From the NCBI GenBank assembly GCA_022113835.1, contig JAILWY010000023.1:2170001-2234000 (forward strand): a DNA stretch of 64,000 nt, written 5' to 3'. The stretch comes from Atopsyche davidsoni. Taxonomy: Eukaryota; Arthropoda; Insecta; Trichoptera; Hydrobiosidae. Positions 40,301 to 52,200 of this stretch are shown here, one piece after another (within the stretch, counting starts at the first letter, position 1; every line of letters starts with the position of its first letter). A program made the translations under genes and the position numbers. The notes beneath the pieces were generated by a model. It did not search any database. It saw only the letters and a program-made list of their open reading frames with translations, and was not told the DNA's origin.

Positions 40301-43300
40301 TATTTAATTAAAATTAATTTACATTTGTATTAATATTTAGTTAATATGTATGTATACTTATGTAACAATATTATAACACGCTAACGCTTGTTTACCGATA
40401 TTCAGGGATTATATCTACGAACCTGGGATCCCTAAGAAACCTACGAACATACCTTAAAAATATTAATATTCAAAAAAATAATTATTTAATTGATAAATAT
40501 ATCCGACTCACACATGAAACGACGAAAAATATGTATGAATTTATTTTCACAGCACCGGTTGTATTCTAATCTGCAATTCCAAGGCTATGGTGCTGCGGTA
40601 CCAATTTTGTATTTTTAATGATCGCTCGTCGTTTCACGTGTGAATTGATTTTGATATATTGCAATAAAATTACAAACCAGGTGAGTGGAGCCAAGTGGCA
40701 GTACGCGGCCAGGGCCGCCGTGATGACCATGATGGGGTCCTTCGGGGGAGGATGCTTCGGACTCGCGCAAGTATCCTGCTATTATTACACCCTCTAATAT
40801 AAATATGGAATATTATAAATTAAACCGGTCGGTCGTGGATATCTTACCAACCAGAGTATTGTTTCATCATATTATATAATTAATAATTTATTGCAGGTAC
40901 TCTCTGGTTCGCTTCAAGGGGGGTGTGGACCTAATAGACTTGATCAATAGCGTCCTCGGAGCTTTGGTCGCTATCACAGGTAAACAGATTATATTAATTA
41001 ACAGGTGTGCTATTTCTACTTCTATCGAGTCTAGAATCCATGTCTTAAACACCCCTCGAGTTGTTTCATTGTTTATTATTTTTTTTACAAGTCAAAGTAT
41101 AGTTCAAGCATGAACCGAAACCGAGAGCTTCTGGTAATTTTATTCGCGTTAAGCCACACTGTGACGTATGGCAAGTCCCGAATGTATAAACGAGAAAGCC
41201 TTTGTATTTATTTTAAGCTGGATGCTTCCTGTACCGGGCCTGGGAGGCTTTGCTGATCGGGGTCGTGGGAGGGGCAGTGGCCTGCCTCACCATGCCGCTC
41301 GTGGACCGCCTGGGGGTGGACGACCCCGTGGGAGCCTCCTCCGTGCACGGCTTCAGCGGAATCTGGGGTCAGCCCTTGATCAAGCCACCCTCGACACCAC
41401 CACACACCTACGTCACTATCATCCACTCCTCATTTCTGCTTTCTCACCATTTCTAGAGCTGCCTACACAGCTGCAACACAACCGACTAAGAGGGCATCTT
41501 TGACTAATCACCGTTTGCCTATTGATTTTTTACCCAGCTTTGATGCATCCCGTCTCATTAATTAGATTTGAACAACTCTCTAGTATTCATGACACCTGTC
41601 GTATGAAAACATATATATATATATATATTATTCATGGCTTTATTATTCTCTTACTGTTTTACAGGGGTAATTGCGGTGGGGTTGTTTGCTGACAACCCCG
41701 TCCCCCTGGATACCACGAGAGGACGGAGTGGACTTTTTAAAGGTATGCTTTCTCACTTTCAGTTGTACAGTGACTGCGTTTTTGTTTAATTTTTACCAAT
41801 AGTACATATTTTACTCTGCTTCTTGTTTGCAAGGCACAAATAAAATGACTACATTTGTACCTTTGTTACGGTAGCAATAGTAATTTTAAAAATATCCCAC
41901 GGTACATATTTAGCCATTAAAATGAAGAGACACTGTCATGCCTCAAAGAGTTTAAAAATTAAAACGTATTAAATCAATTATTTTTTTTCGAGAAGAATTT
42001 TCTTTTTTTTTTTTAATAATTTGCTTACATGTTTTTTCTAGCAGTTTGTGTTTTTTTTTTCCATAAATCTAATGTGAAATATCAGAGTTTCAAGCAAAAA
42101 AAAAAGCTTTAAAAAAATGCCATTCATTTTTAGTTTATTTTATACAAGCATCAGCTACATTTACATACTGAAAATAACCATCTCTATCCACCACCAAGTT
42201 CACACAAGCCACATGGACGTCCCACTTCTGTGGCCTTTAGAGGCGAGCAGATCAGACGGGTGGGTTGACCTTTATGGCTGCTTCTACGGCCTGTGTATAG
42301 CTGTGCAGGTTGGACACCTTTAAAAAGCCCGGAGAGGGAGAACAACGAGTTCATTACCGAAATCAATCAATCTTTCGTCATTTTATTAAATTTATCAAAG
42401 CTTTTGATCTATCACTGTCAGGAGTACTTTTGAAGCTAAATAGGCCAAACTTTCCCTCGAGAAGCTAACTGCAATATTCAAATATATTTTATTATTATAT
42501 ATTGATGCTTTAAAAATATAATAATAAAAAAAACTTTTGATTATTAGTAATGATCGGTAGAAAAATACGGAACTATATTTAATATTTAATGATTCCGCAT
42601 TAATACACATACAGGTATACTAAGCTACTTTTTTCTTTCTCGGGTGCCTCTCCTCAGTGGAGGTTGGCGACCATCTCACTGAGGTGATTTATGCTGATTT
42701 AGTGTTCATGGTTTTCGTAGAAAATAGTGTAGCATGTCCCCATGACCTTCTACACTGCAGTTTTGTATTGGAAAGAAATGTCTGCTGCCCAATAGCATTA
42801 TTATATAATCCTTTCCTTACAAAGCTCTGGCGTTTAAATCCGATACTACTTCTGCAGCAAGCTACAGAAACAATACCAACTCGACAAGGTACTTCCAGAG
42901 CACATCCCTCCACAACAATCCCAAATCCACTTCTCCATTACCGATCCTTTACACACGCTCAGGGTACAGAATGACAGCCATGCACACGCAACAGAATGGG
43001 GAGAGCGGGGAGGTAAGCTAATAATACCAAGCCCGAGATGAAATGCATTGTGATGTCGGCAGGTGGTGGATGGTACCTGCTGGGCGTGCAGAGCCTGAGC
43101 GCCCTGTGCCTGGCCACGTGGGGGCTCCTCAGCACCTCCCTGCTGCTGTGGATCGTCGGGCGCTTCAGGCACATCCGCATGACCGTCAAGGAGGAGCTGC
43201 TGGGCGCAGACCTCACGGAGCACATGATCATGCACAAGAGAGTGAGGCTTTTCCATCAACAGCCCATCAACACTCGCCATACTTTATTTGGTGTCCTTGG

Positions 43301-44487
43301 TGGCCACAAAAATATTTAAAAAGATTGAGTTATTTTTTTTTGGTGTTATGGCGAATTCAATGTGCGTCATAATAACTCAAGAACGTAAAGCAGAAACATT
43401 TTGATTTTGATAGTTATTTTACGGTATCACTTGCAGATGATAGAATATCCTCTAGGCATGGATGTAATAAGTTTCAATTTAAAACAACCATATAACATAT
43501 CACCTGGGGATGGAAAGCTATTGTGAACTTTACACTATCTATGTATATAATATCAAACTCTCAAATGTAAACGTGCTACAAAAAATATTAGACTTTGCAG
43601 TGACGATTATACAGTGTAGTTAAGTTGTTTTTTTAGGTGATGTGTTGTGTCTTTGCATAGGATGACATTGACATGGCGCTGAAGATTCTGAAGCCGTACA
43701 TGGAACTGGGCAATCTGAAAGACACTCTACCCATCGGGTCCAACCATGGACACAAGATATACATGGCTGCTACTTATCCATCTCCAGTTCTTGCAGCAGT
43801 GAGTCAACTTTACTTAAGACCCTATTTGGTCAAAACAACTACCTTTGTTGTTTCGCATACATTACCTCCATGCACACAAAAATGATTAGCAATAATAGTT
43901 GGCAACCACTCATGGACTATTTTTATATTTTTTTAATTACAAAGCATATTCCTTGGTAAAATAATAATGACACTTTTCAGGTTGCTCAAATTTCATTTTA
44001 AATCTCACTTCTGTTTGTGCATTGACTTTTGAAAGCTAGCTAGGTTTTCATATTAACTATATGTTGTTATTTACAGGGAAAAAACGATGCCTTAAAAACA
44101 AAAGCAGTGTTAAATTTCCCCGATGATTTCCAGAGGGCTGAAGGCATTCCGATAAAGTTGTATAATTCACAAATGTTTATGAAATCTAAAAACAAAAAGT
44201 CTAAAAACTCAAAAATGGCAGTATCTGTTATCGGTGAAAACGACTCTGAAAGATCTGACCTAAACGATATTGTCCAGTATAATGGTGACAATTACACAGT
44301 TCTAAGACTGCCGAGAATAAAATTACAACCCAGATTTAATAAAAATAAAGATGGCTCAAAGATGACGAATAGATTTGCTGGTTCAAATTTAAATGCAAAA
44401 ACATTGTTTTCTAGATACCGTGGAAAAAATGTTATAGATGAAAATACGAAAGAACATAATGTTAATAAGATGAGCTGGGTTGATTAA
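34376..44487 (+). CDS. Amt: Ammonium transporter Amt (complete, 12 exons)
   Basis: Plasma-membrane ammonium channel/transporter of the Amt/Mep/Rh family, plant-like Amt branch found in insects. Exons: 34376-34532, 34687-34773, 34929-35127, 37401-37546, 37820-37983, 40681-40766, 40897-40979, 41218-41367, 41665-41742, 43063-43241, 43661-43798, 44077-44487; 1878 nt, 625 aa plus TAA, all in frame. Markers: DTNWILTSSFIIFTMQTGFG (helix 1), MLESGCVSIKNEVNIMMKN, FATTATTIVSGAMAER, PAGWVWGEHGFL, GSGPVHLIGGSAAFASAAML with pore His194, VLWWGWLAFNSGSTYGVSGA, and DDPVGASSVHGFSGIWG with the second pore His351. The twin His and ammonium-site residues look intact. Exon 6 must end at a GC donor (C|GCAAGT at 40767) to keep frame; the nearby GT would break it. 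The ~180-residue C-terminus is longer than usual and rich in Lys/Asn. Start: first ATG after a TTCTTAG acceptor. AATAAA at 44494-44499. Confidence 0.95.
36249..37299 (-). mobile_element. Inactive mariner in Amt intron 3
   Basis: Related terminal repeats at 36250-36275 (GGTGTGTGCATTAATTTTTT) and, complemented, at 37275-37299 (AGTGTATACAACTTTTTTTT). Minus-strand transposase pieces: an N-terminal HTH part (NWKKKPAESHRLLCEVYGEH, 37079-37276), the first catalytic Asp in DEKWICYDNLKRKKS near 36830-36875, and the C-terminal half at 36299-36748 with HHDNAKLV and PHPPYSPDLAPSDYHLF. Frameshifts and stops separate the pieces. The spacing between the second and third Asp is 29 residues instead of the usual 34, from a five-codon deletion, so the catalytic core is damaged. 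Confidence 0.9.
38329..38628. mobile_element. Pogo/Tigger-type MITE, shorter copy in Amt intron 5
   Basis: Left end CAGTAATACCCCGTTTTACG after TA (38327-38328); body matches the 23382-23784 element (GAGGGATACGTTCCGGAAAA, CATAACACCCAACGCTGTTT) with internal deletions; right end degraded (CATAACGGGGTAATAATG) before TA. Confidence 0.8.
38843..38933 (+). repeat. Heptamer minisatellite (CCCTCCA)n
   Basis: About 13 copies of CACCCTC/CGCCCTC in Amt intron 5. The complementary strand has repeated GGG runs spaced by TGGA and so has G-quadruplex potential. Open frames across it are artefacts. Confidence 0.92.
39177..39274. repeat. 98-bp palindrome in Amt intron 5
   Basis: TCAGTTCGGGTAGTACACTA at the left pairs with the complement of GGTGTACTACCCAAACTGA at the right; arms of about 47 bp with few mismatches around AAAATAA. 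Fold-back MITE-like. Confidence 0.8.
40161..40300 (+). repeat. tRNA-derived SINE in Amt intron 5
   Basis: CTGACTCAGTGGCTAGATAA resembles an A box and AGTTCGACTCCCGC a B box at tRNA-like spacing, followed by a non-tRNA body. The ends are approximate. Confidence 0.5.
40505..40648. mobile_element. MITE with TCACACATGAAACGACG ends
   Basis: Left ACTCACACATGAAACGACGA; right CGTCGTTTCACGTGTGAATT is its complement with few mismatches. Related single ends occur at about 62106-62125 and 63930-63950. It lies just upstream of Amt exon 6. Confidence 0.65.
42644..42876 (+). repeat. Dispersed repeat, long copy 2 (CCTCTCCTCAG family)
   Basis: In Amt intron 9. Starts GTGCCTCTCCTCAGTGGAGG and aligns along its length to 33256-33476, so it is an interspersed repeat and not an Amt exon. 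Confidence 0.75.
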
Positions 44488-45399
44488 AATTACAATAAAT
44501 TTAAATTTGCTTAATAATTTTTAAACATTTTTTAAAATATTGTATCAATTTTAATCTACTGATATTGAATTTTTTAAATGATATTTGTAAATTTAAAAAT
44601 ATAATAATTTACAAAAGACTGGTAGCGACATCTCTTGATCAAAACTAAATAGTAGTTGTAATTTTTATCAAAAGATGCCAGAAAAAGTAAAAAAAACAAA
44701 ACGCCACTGACAATAGAACAATGTAAAAAAATAACTAAAAAAATCATCTATCTTAGAACATGTGTAAAACTTACACTCGAAGGCTGGACTCAAAGACCCA
44801 CAATTATAATAATTATTAAAACTTTGATAATTTTTTTACACAAATAATTGCAATAAATTGTCAATTTTCTGATTTTTCTATTCATATATTCACATTCTTT
44901 AATCAACAACGAAATACAAATTAAAAAATATATGTAGTTATTCTACTCAACAATAGATGTCCTCTTACACATATATATATATTTTTTAAAGTATTTACTT
45001 ATCGACTAATGCGTAGTAATAGGATAATAGATTTTATGGTTGAATAAAAATATGGTTTTATTTTACACATATTTTTCCAGTACACAAACACAATAACAAA
45101 AATAGAGAAATAAAATAAATATAATATATAATAACACCTAAGCCAAATCTCGTAAGCCCTACAATCTGCCAGTGGATTGGGGAAATGTCACATACAGTAT
45201 TCTAAGAATACTGACAATTATTGTAAATAAACAAAAAGAAAATAAAGAATTTTGAAATTATTTTTGAATGATTTATTACTTTTTTTTTATAAATAAATAT
45301 GTAAATTAATAAAAAAAACACTATTGTTTTAATTTTTAAAAAAATTACCGGCAGCTCATTTAATTTGAACATGTTTGCATGAAACAATATATTTTAAAA

Positions 45400-45402
<3 letters not shown>

Positions 45403-45442
<40 letters not shown>
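45403..45442. repeat. (TA)n microsatellite
   Basis: About 20 uninterrupted TA units. Confidence 0.95.
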
Positions 45443-45446
<4 letters not shown>

Positions 45447-45961
45447 GGGTGTACGCAATATAATCTGAATACGCCATTTTCAGGTGAATAAAAAGGCAGT
45501 ATATTTTTGCAATATGCCCAGATTAATAAGAATAAGAAGGAAAGGCTTTCTGAACAAAGCAATCAGCACCGCCCGGCCCGCGCCCCCGCGCCCCCGCCCC
45601 TCCGCCCCGTGATGGGCCATAAGCGATCCCGGAGCATCGCAGCAACCCCCAACATCCTGCCACTCCAGAACTACCTCCAAAACATCCCTTATTTTCCACG
45701 AGAAAATCATTTGAACCGCACACCTGCGCTATTGCTCATCAATCGTCACAAACGACAGACACCACCTTTACGTGATGAGCTATTTGACGATTCGACCTAC
45801 TGTTATTCCACAAAAGCAGTACATTGTCTTCTTTAAGAAATTACAGACAGTTTTTTTCCGAAGAGTTTGCCTTTTACGAAAACTGGATACATTGTATAAA
45901 CAATTGGAAAATTTTATTTTTTAACTTCAAGTAATTCTTCAAGCGATGACGCTAGTACCGC

Positions 45962-45999
45962 TTCAGTACCGACACCGACATTTCGGTGTCGGTACTGAA
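45962..45999. repeat. Perfect 17-bp hairpin with 4-nt loop
   Basis: TTCAGTACCGACACCGA pairs without mismatch with TCGGTGTCGGTACTGAA across CATT. The stem is G+C-rich compared with the surroundings. Role unknown. Confidence 0.85.
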
Positions 46000-47152
46000 A
46001 TCATAACATCTGAAGATTCCAAGTCTAATAACCCTAGACCTTAAAAACAGCGCTATTGGCTGATTGCTGATCGGTCGCAAGTTATGTCGCTGCGTGTGTA
46101 GGCGGCTTTAGAGTGAAATGATTCAGAGGAGCGTGAAATTTTTTGTGCGTTCCACAGTTGAGGCGTCATGGGGAGGGTGGCAGTGGCGGGGGTGGGGGGT
46201 GGGGGCGGAGCGACTGAAGATTAAATTCTGTTCTAAATCTCAGAGGTATAGAGTATTATTACCCCAACACACCGGAGGAAACGTCCAACTCCAGCGCCTC
46301 CAACTGGAGGATCAATTAGGAAGCAGGTTACACAACTGCGTGTGGTTGCTCGGGCACAATTATCCAATTATCCCTTAAGCTTAAAAGCTCAAAACATAAG
46401 CTAGATCACCGTGGGATCTGCAACGAGTGCAGGTCTTGTGATATCAACAGTCAATGGTAACAACGGTAGTCATCCTCGTACACTGTAGTTCAACGCTAAC
46501 GAAGACGCTGTTGGCTTATCATCTTTCAGATTTGTCGTAGAATGTATAGCCAGCTAAAATAATCAACACAAAAGAAGACACTGTCGGCTTATCAGCTAAG
46601 GGACCTTGCATTTATTAACAAGGTAGGATGGAGTTGGCGGAATATTTGGCTATTTCGGAATTGGCAAGGGAGCTGTAGAACCGTACACCTTGGTAGCCGA
46701 TCTCGTTGGTATGCTCATCTTCATTCGGCTTTTTGCACTCCTTGATTGATAGCTTTGATCGTTTTTATAACGTGTGTCATAAAATCAGGTCGTTTAGGAA
46801 TAGACCTTCCCGCCTCTATAGGCTTCTAGAAGATGTAAATGGGGCATGAAACGAAGAGATGAGTCACTGTTTGTGCCGCACGGGCAGACGTCATCGCTTC
46901 TCATCACCCCGAGACCCGCAGATGTCTCTGAAATTTTCTGCATCCGTAACAGATTTGATTTGATGGTGGGTGATTGTCAGTTGTGTAGCAGAGTGTGCAG
47001 GCAGCTTAATTTTATATAATTTCACATGACGAAGAAGAGGTTTCCGCGGGTGCGGCGGGGAGGGAGAGCGCCAGTGGCGGAGCTTCGTAATATTCAATTA
47101 TTAAACAATAATCCGGCGTTTAGGGCCCGCGGGGGACTGCGCCTCGCCCGGG

Positions 47153-47222
47153 CCCCCCCCCCCCCCTTTTGCCCCCTTTCTGCCCCCTCTCCCACCCCCC
47201 ACCCACAGCACCCCCCCCCCCC
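47153..47222 (+). repeat. Poly-C / CT-rich low-complexity tract
   Basis: Two long C runs joined by CCCCCTTT-type units. The C-rich strand could form i-motifs and the other strand G-quadruplexes. Assembly length in such tracts is unreliable. Confidence 0.85.
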
Positions 47223-48464
47223 AACAGCATTTTTAAAATACACACTTTTAGTCAGCATCATCGGGTTCATATTAAATGCATCCAATCTAGCAATATCAAA
47301 TGTTTGTATTATTTTCTGCATCCATGAAAATAAGAAAAGAAACTACGATTTTTGTGTTTTAAGCGCTACTAAGATCTCAGAGAATAAAAAATTACCGTTA
47401 TATTCTAAAAAAAATTATATGCATGCTTATTTTTTTGAATAAAAAAAGGATCACAAAATAACTTTAGTCTATCGTGAAAAGTTAATAGTGTTATATTTTC
47501 AAGCTTATTATATCATCATCCTCTGCGGTTTGCAGAAAGGCGAAAGCGCTCACAATCAAAAATAATTCATAATTGTTGTTTAAATACGTATAAAGGTTCT
47601 CTATCAATCTGACAATCTGGAGTTTATTGTAAATTGCTTTTTTTCTCGGCATATATAATGTAGGTAGGTGGTAATCTGCTGTTGTAAAAGGACGCCCCGG
47701 AGATGGCAACCCTGACTTCAATATTAAATAATTCTAAATAATTGGATTACACTCTGTAGCGCTCTGGCAGCACTGATTTATGAAGCCTTAAGGGAAAATC
47801 CATCTTGCTTATAATTGAGTTCTCATCATCTTCTCGTTATTCTGGGATATTTATTGGTTTCGTATAGCAACACCGCTATTTGAAATTTAAACAATAAAAT
47901 ATTTGATGAATTCTAAAATTAAATAAAAAAAACATGTTTTAAAATAATAAAAATATATTTATTAAAAAAAAATTATAATAATCGTATATTTAGTAATAAA
48001 AATAAAGATTTAGATTTCGCCCATTGTGGTATTCTAGGCACACTAGCATAAAATAAATAATGATTATATGGAAAGTATGAATACCTAATTACAATCATTT
48101 TTGTTTGTAAGCGCTTTCACCCTTCACGCTTCAAAATCTCTTGCCACGTGGATAATTTTATATAATATGGTTTTCGTGGATAATATGGCAAGTGTTTATC
48201 ATTTCGCTTAAAAAAATACAATGTTGTATGCTTGAAGGCTAGAAATATACGTTAATTAATAAAAAAATATTTTGAATGTATGAAATCTCTTCTCAAAGTC
48301 ACCCCTCGAAGCAACCCTAAACTGGGGTGAATACAATATGAGCACGAGCAGATCTGCTTTCTGAGCAATGTTCATCCCCTTCAAAGCTCATTGTGTTGTG
48401 TTTTGTATTTATAATTCATAACTTTTGACACCATAAAAATCACCTTGCGAGAATTTTGATAAAA

Positions 48465-48498
48465 ACAACATGCATGGTTTCGAAACCATGCATGTTGT
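48465..48498. repeat. Perfect 34-bp palindrome
   Basis: ACAACATGCATGGTTTC followed directly by its exact complement, no loop, centred on TTTCGAAA. A fragment of the CCTCTCCTCAG repeat family follows at about 48519. Confidence 0.9.
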
Positions 48499-50223
48499 AT
48501 TTTTAACTTAATCTTCAGGTGCCTCTCCTCAGGTGAGGTTGGTGACTATTGTAGTTAATTCCGCATCCATGTTAACATTCTTCTTCCAATGTCTTTTTTT
48601 TTCTAGGATTTTTGTAGTAGGCTTTATTTAGTAAAAAATGGTCTATTTACTTAAATTGTAAAATACACTATATAAACAGCAGTAGCGTTCTGTCTATTTA
48701 TTATTGGTATTATTCCATGTGCGAGAGACTTCCAAGCTCGGATTGCGAAGAGTCAGAAACCACACTGCTCTGTAAGAGTAGCAGCAATAAAAGTGACAAG
48801 CAGACGAGCAGCAGCTTTATGCGTCCTTTTTAAGCTAAACACCAAATAAAAGCTTTCAAAATTGAGCTTTTTTCTCATTTCAAAACTTTATATGATTGTG
48901 AATATTAAAATAATTTATCAGGCTTTTAATTATTTATATTTCATGTATAATTAATTTATTTTTATAAAGCTCTGCTTTATGCTTGCATAAAGGGAAAAAG
49001 TATAAATCATTCGCATACAAGCTTTATACGTTGTAGGTAGAGAAATAAAAATAAAAAAAACATCTAAACCAAAACGATTTTGAAAAGGTTTTTATTTAAT
49101 ATATTGCACCTGTTAAAAAAATTATTGCTCCAAAAAGTCTCCAAGCGTTTTGCATTGCTTGTCTAAAAATTATTCACACATATATATAATATCATTAATC
49201 ATAAACAATAAGCATAAAATTTGCGTTAACTCAATCAATAATCTTATGTTTATAGCATTTAAAGCAAATGTCTTTTATTATGAAATAATACAAGGAATTG
49301 AATGTTTATTTGGGTTTGATTTTTTTTATTTTTCAGTGGTTTTTTTTTGTACGCCACTGCGACCTCCCTCCAACCCCCGAAGAAAAAAACATTCTCAGCA
49401 AGTAAGATGTAATTTCAATACAGGAAACAAACGCCTTTAAAAACCCGAGGGTGTGACAGCACAAGACTTAAAAGTGTTTGCTTGTTTATTTAATTTTATA
49501 ATGTACACGTTTTTATTTTTAAAATGATATGTTTATTTAAAAAAAGTATATTATTGCAATCGTCTTGAATTGTAGGCATATAAACAAATTTATGTAAACA
49601 AACAATATTGTTTGAAGTCGTCATTGTAATACGTCATGGTATGAATATTAATATGAACACTTTTGCCTTTTAAGGACTTTATCAGACAAAACACCAATTT
49701 GCCATTGAGTATATGGAGTATATCAAATTTAAGCGGTTTACCGTAGGTTTTCATTTGAGTTTATTTCCATGTATCTTTAACGCCTAAAAATAATTATATA
49801 TGTTGCACAGTCGTGTATTATCCGTTTTAGTGAAGATATAAAAATTGTAAAAAAAATATTTTAGAGACAAGCGCAATAAAAAACAAATAATAATTAATTA
49901 CTGAAAAACGTAATTTTTAAAAAAATAATTTATTTAAAGAATTTACTGATTACCGCACGCCACTGAGTCGCGGCATTTTAAAAAACTTGTTAAATTCCCG
50001 GAGAAAATAGCTCCATGCGACTACTTCGTGGATGCTCCACGCGAGGGGAGATCCTCTAATGAAGCAGTGCTTGAAGCTGCCTACACACGTAGCAGCACAA
50101 CCGAAAGCAGAACGACAAGTAGCAATTAGTGTCCTCAAAAATATAATATGGACTTTGTTATTCGTACTTGTTGTCAAATGTAAAATGTAATATATTCAGT
50201 TATTTGGTTTTTTTTTCTACGGC

Positions 50224-50378
50224 TTAAGCAGCCTATACACGCTGCGACACAATTACAACCAAACGGTTATAAGTCAATACATAATATAATTTCGTTCAAG
50301 ATTATTTTTTTATACCTTTTTTATACCAAAAGACGAGTTCAACTATCGGTTATGTCACAACATGCGAAGACAGCTTAA
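50224..50378. mobile_element. TTAA-flanked MITE, 155 bp, best-preserved copy
   Basis: TTAA at 50224-50227 and 50375-50378. Left GCAGCCTATACACGCTGCGA and right TGTCACAACATGCGAAGACAGC are imperfect complements. A further half copy follows at 50380-50422. No coding sequence. TTAA duplication is the piggyBac signature. Confidence 0.75.
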
Positions 50379-50469
50379 CAAGCAGCCTACACACTACCAA
50401 CACAACCAAACGCTAATCAGCCCATGGGGTTTATTGATATTAGCATTTACTTGCCTGAATAAAGATCGC

Positions 50470-50720
50470 AAAAGCGGACGCTTTTGGAGCGCCACCGTTC
50501 GGCTGTCGGTCGGTCGTCCTGCAGCGCGTTCAGGCGGCTCGAGTCCTCGAGACGGCAGGCACTCAGAGATCTCGGATGGGGCCGCTAATTTGTGGCTGGT
50601 AATTACGTAAAAAGGCGCCGGGCTTTTCGAGGGGCCGGGGCTCCCGGGAAGAGGAAGCGGGCACTCGGCGCCGCAACGGAAGTGCTCTGACGTCACGGCA
50701 GGTGACGAGCCCCCCGGGTC
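50470..50720. other. G+C/CpG-rich island upstream of eve
   Basis: Unlike its surroundings; contains TGACGTCA (50688-50695, a CREB/ATF-type site) and several CG clusters. Open frames on both strands have no recognisable content. Could be a distal regulatory element or a noncoding RNA promoter. Confidence 0.3.
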
Positions 50721-51589
50721 AGAGTCTCCGAGGAAAGATCATGCAGTATAACGAAGCTGAACAGCCAAGTGGCTAGGAAATTACTGAATATGCATTACGG
50801 CACTTCGTCTCTTCCAGGGATCCGTCCAACTATCTCAAATATGACATACGTTTTGTATGTTATAACATGGGTTCTTTGCTGCGTTTTGATTCGAAATTTT
50901 CGACAATGCTGGGGTCATCTTCATGGACTGAAATGATCTTGTGTCAGGCAAGATAATATATCATGAAGCTGTACCGAGATCTAACCGTCAGAAGTCTTCA
51001 CAAAAATCGCAACATAACACCCAAGAACGACGAAGATGTAATAAAATTGGCTGCTTATACTATTGAAAGTTTTATGATGTTTTCACAGTTTGAGAAAAAT
51101 ATCTATTAAATAGGAGCACTCAAATTAAGCTATAAAATGAATTATTTAAATTATTATGATGCCTAGTAATCAGTAAAAACTCTTGCAATAAATCAATACG
51201 GTAAATGCTGGGTACATTACAGTTTCAATTTATTTTAAGAAAATCGTTTTTTTAAACTACATATTATGCTCGTTTGGAGTGCCTATCATGGTTTTACAGA
51301 TTATCTGAATTTGGATGTTATGCACGCGCGGATCGCATCAATGTATTTTAATATATCAAATTAATATACCAGCAATTGATTAACTCAGAAACGACTGCAC
51401 GGCTGCATTGCGAGTTTTTGTTATTGCCGTAAATCAATTCCAGTGACAGCGGAGAGAATTCCACAACTCCAATCACAGCCAAATAATTGGAAAAGTCTGT
51501 CGCTTTGCCTGAATTGCCTTTGAAAGTTTTAATTGAATTTCTAAAGAGTTGAATACTTTATAAGAGTCAGTGCAGACAGACTAAGGAAT

Positions 51590-52200
51590 TGATTGCGAGA
51601 GCCGTCTCCCTCGTCTGCTGGTCCTGAGACTACATTCCGCCATCTTGTACAGTTTTTATCGAATCGTCAATGCAGGAATTTCATTTTAAAATTCTCGGAA
51701 AAAGTATTTCTGAGAGAGATAAGTGAAAGCATCGATTCTCATTGTTTTAAAAGTAAACTAATCGTGTTTATTTATTAGATACACTATTAAGTGCATTGCA
51801 GCGGTTTGACTGTAAATTACATGTGGATTTTATTTTAACATTCTCAGTATAAGTATTTATAGAAAATGAGAAGTTAATTTAAAAATAAATTAATTGGGCA
51901 CACTATTAAGTGCATTGCAGTGGTTTATATGTTAAGTACTCACATCTGCTATTTTATATAGTTTTTATCTCGATCGTGTCGTCAAAGCGGAAATTTAATT
52001 TTATACACTCTAAAATAAAATATTATATATTGATTTTTACCGTCAACGTGTAAACTAATTGCGTTTATTTATTTGATACATTATTAAGTATGTATTATAT
52101 ATTGCAGCAGCTTCGCTGTTCAGTACTAACTTTCTGCCATTTTATTAACGTTCTCAGATAGAGGTATTGAGACAATAAAGTTCATTGTTTTTAGTAAATA
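51590..52200 (+). repeat. Diverged tandem repeat with CACTATTAAGTGCATTGCAG core
   Basis: The core recurs at 51782, 51901 and, more diverged, 52079; an accompanying ATTCTCGG/ATTCTCAG block recurs near 51690, 51840, 52003 and 52149. Spacing 119-178 bp. Noncoding. Confidence 0.6.

Larger units (their letters stand above)
44488..50223. other. Intergenic between Amt and eve, left part
   Basis: AT-rich with scattered repeats: a diverged repeat copy at 45060-45260, a (TA)n run at 45403-45442, a hairpin at 45962-45999, half copies of the TTAA MITE near 46073-46110 and 50073-50110, poly-C tracts at 47153-47222 and a palindrome at 48465-48498. Possible hAT-type ends (CAGTGGCGGAGC near 47080, ACGCCACTG near 49354 and 49963). 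No gene recognised. Confidence 0.45.

Noticed and set aside
40761..40776. GTATCC as the exon 6 donor of Amt
   Set aside because: It gives the wrong phase for exon 7; the GC donor two codons earlier restores the conserved sequence.
42180..42330. G+C-richer stretch in Amt intron 9 as a possible exon
   Set aside because: The Amt family reads continuously from GLFK to GGGWYLLG across exons 9 and 10, leaving no place for it; likely a repeat fragment.
47026..47442. 138-codon open frame
   Set aside because: Runs through poly-C tracts; no domain.
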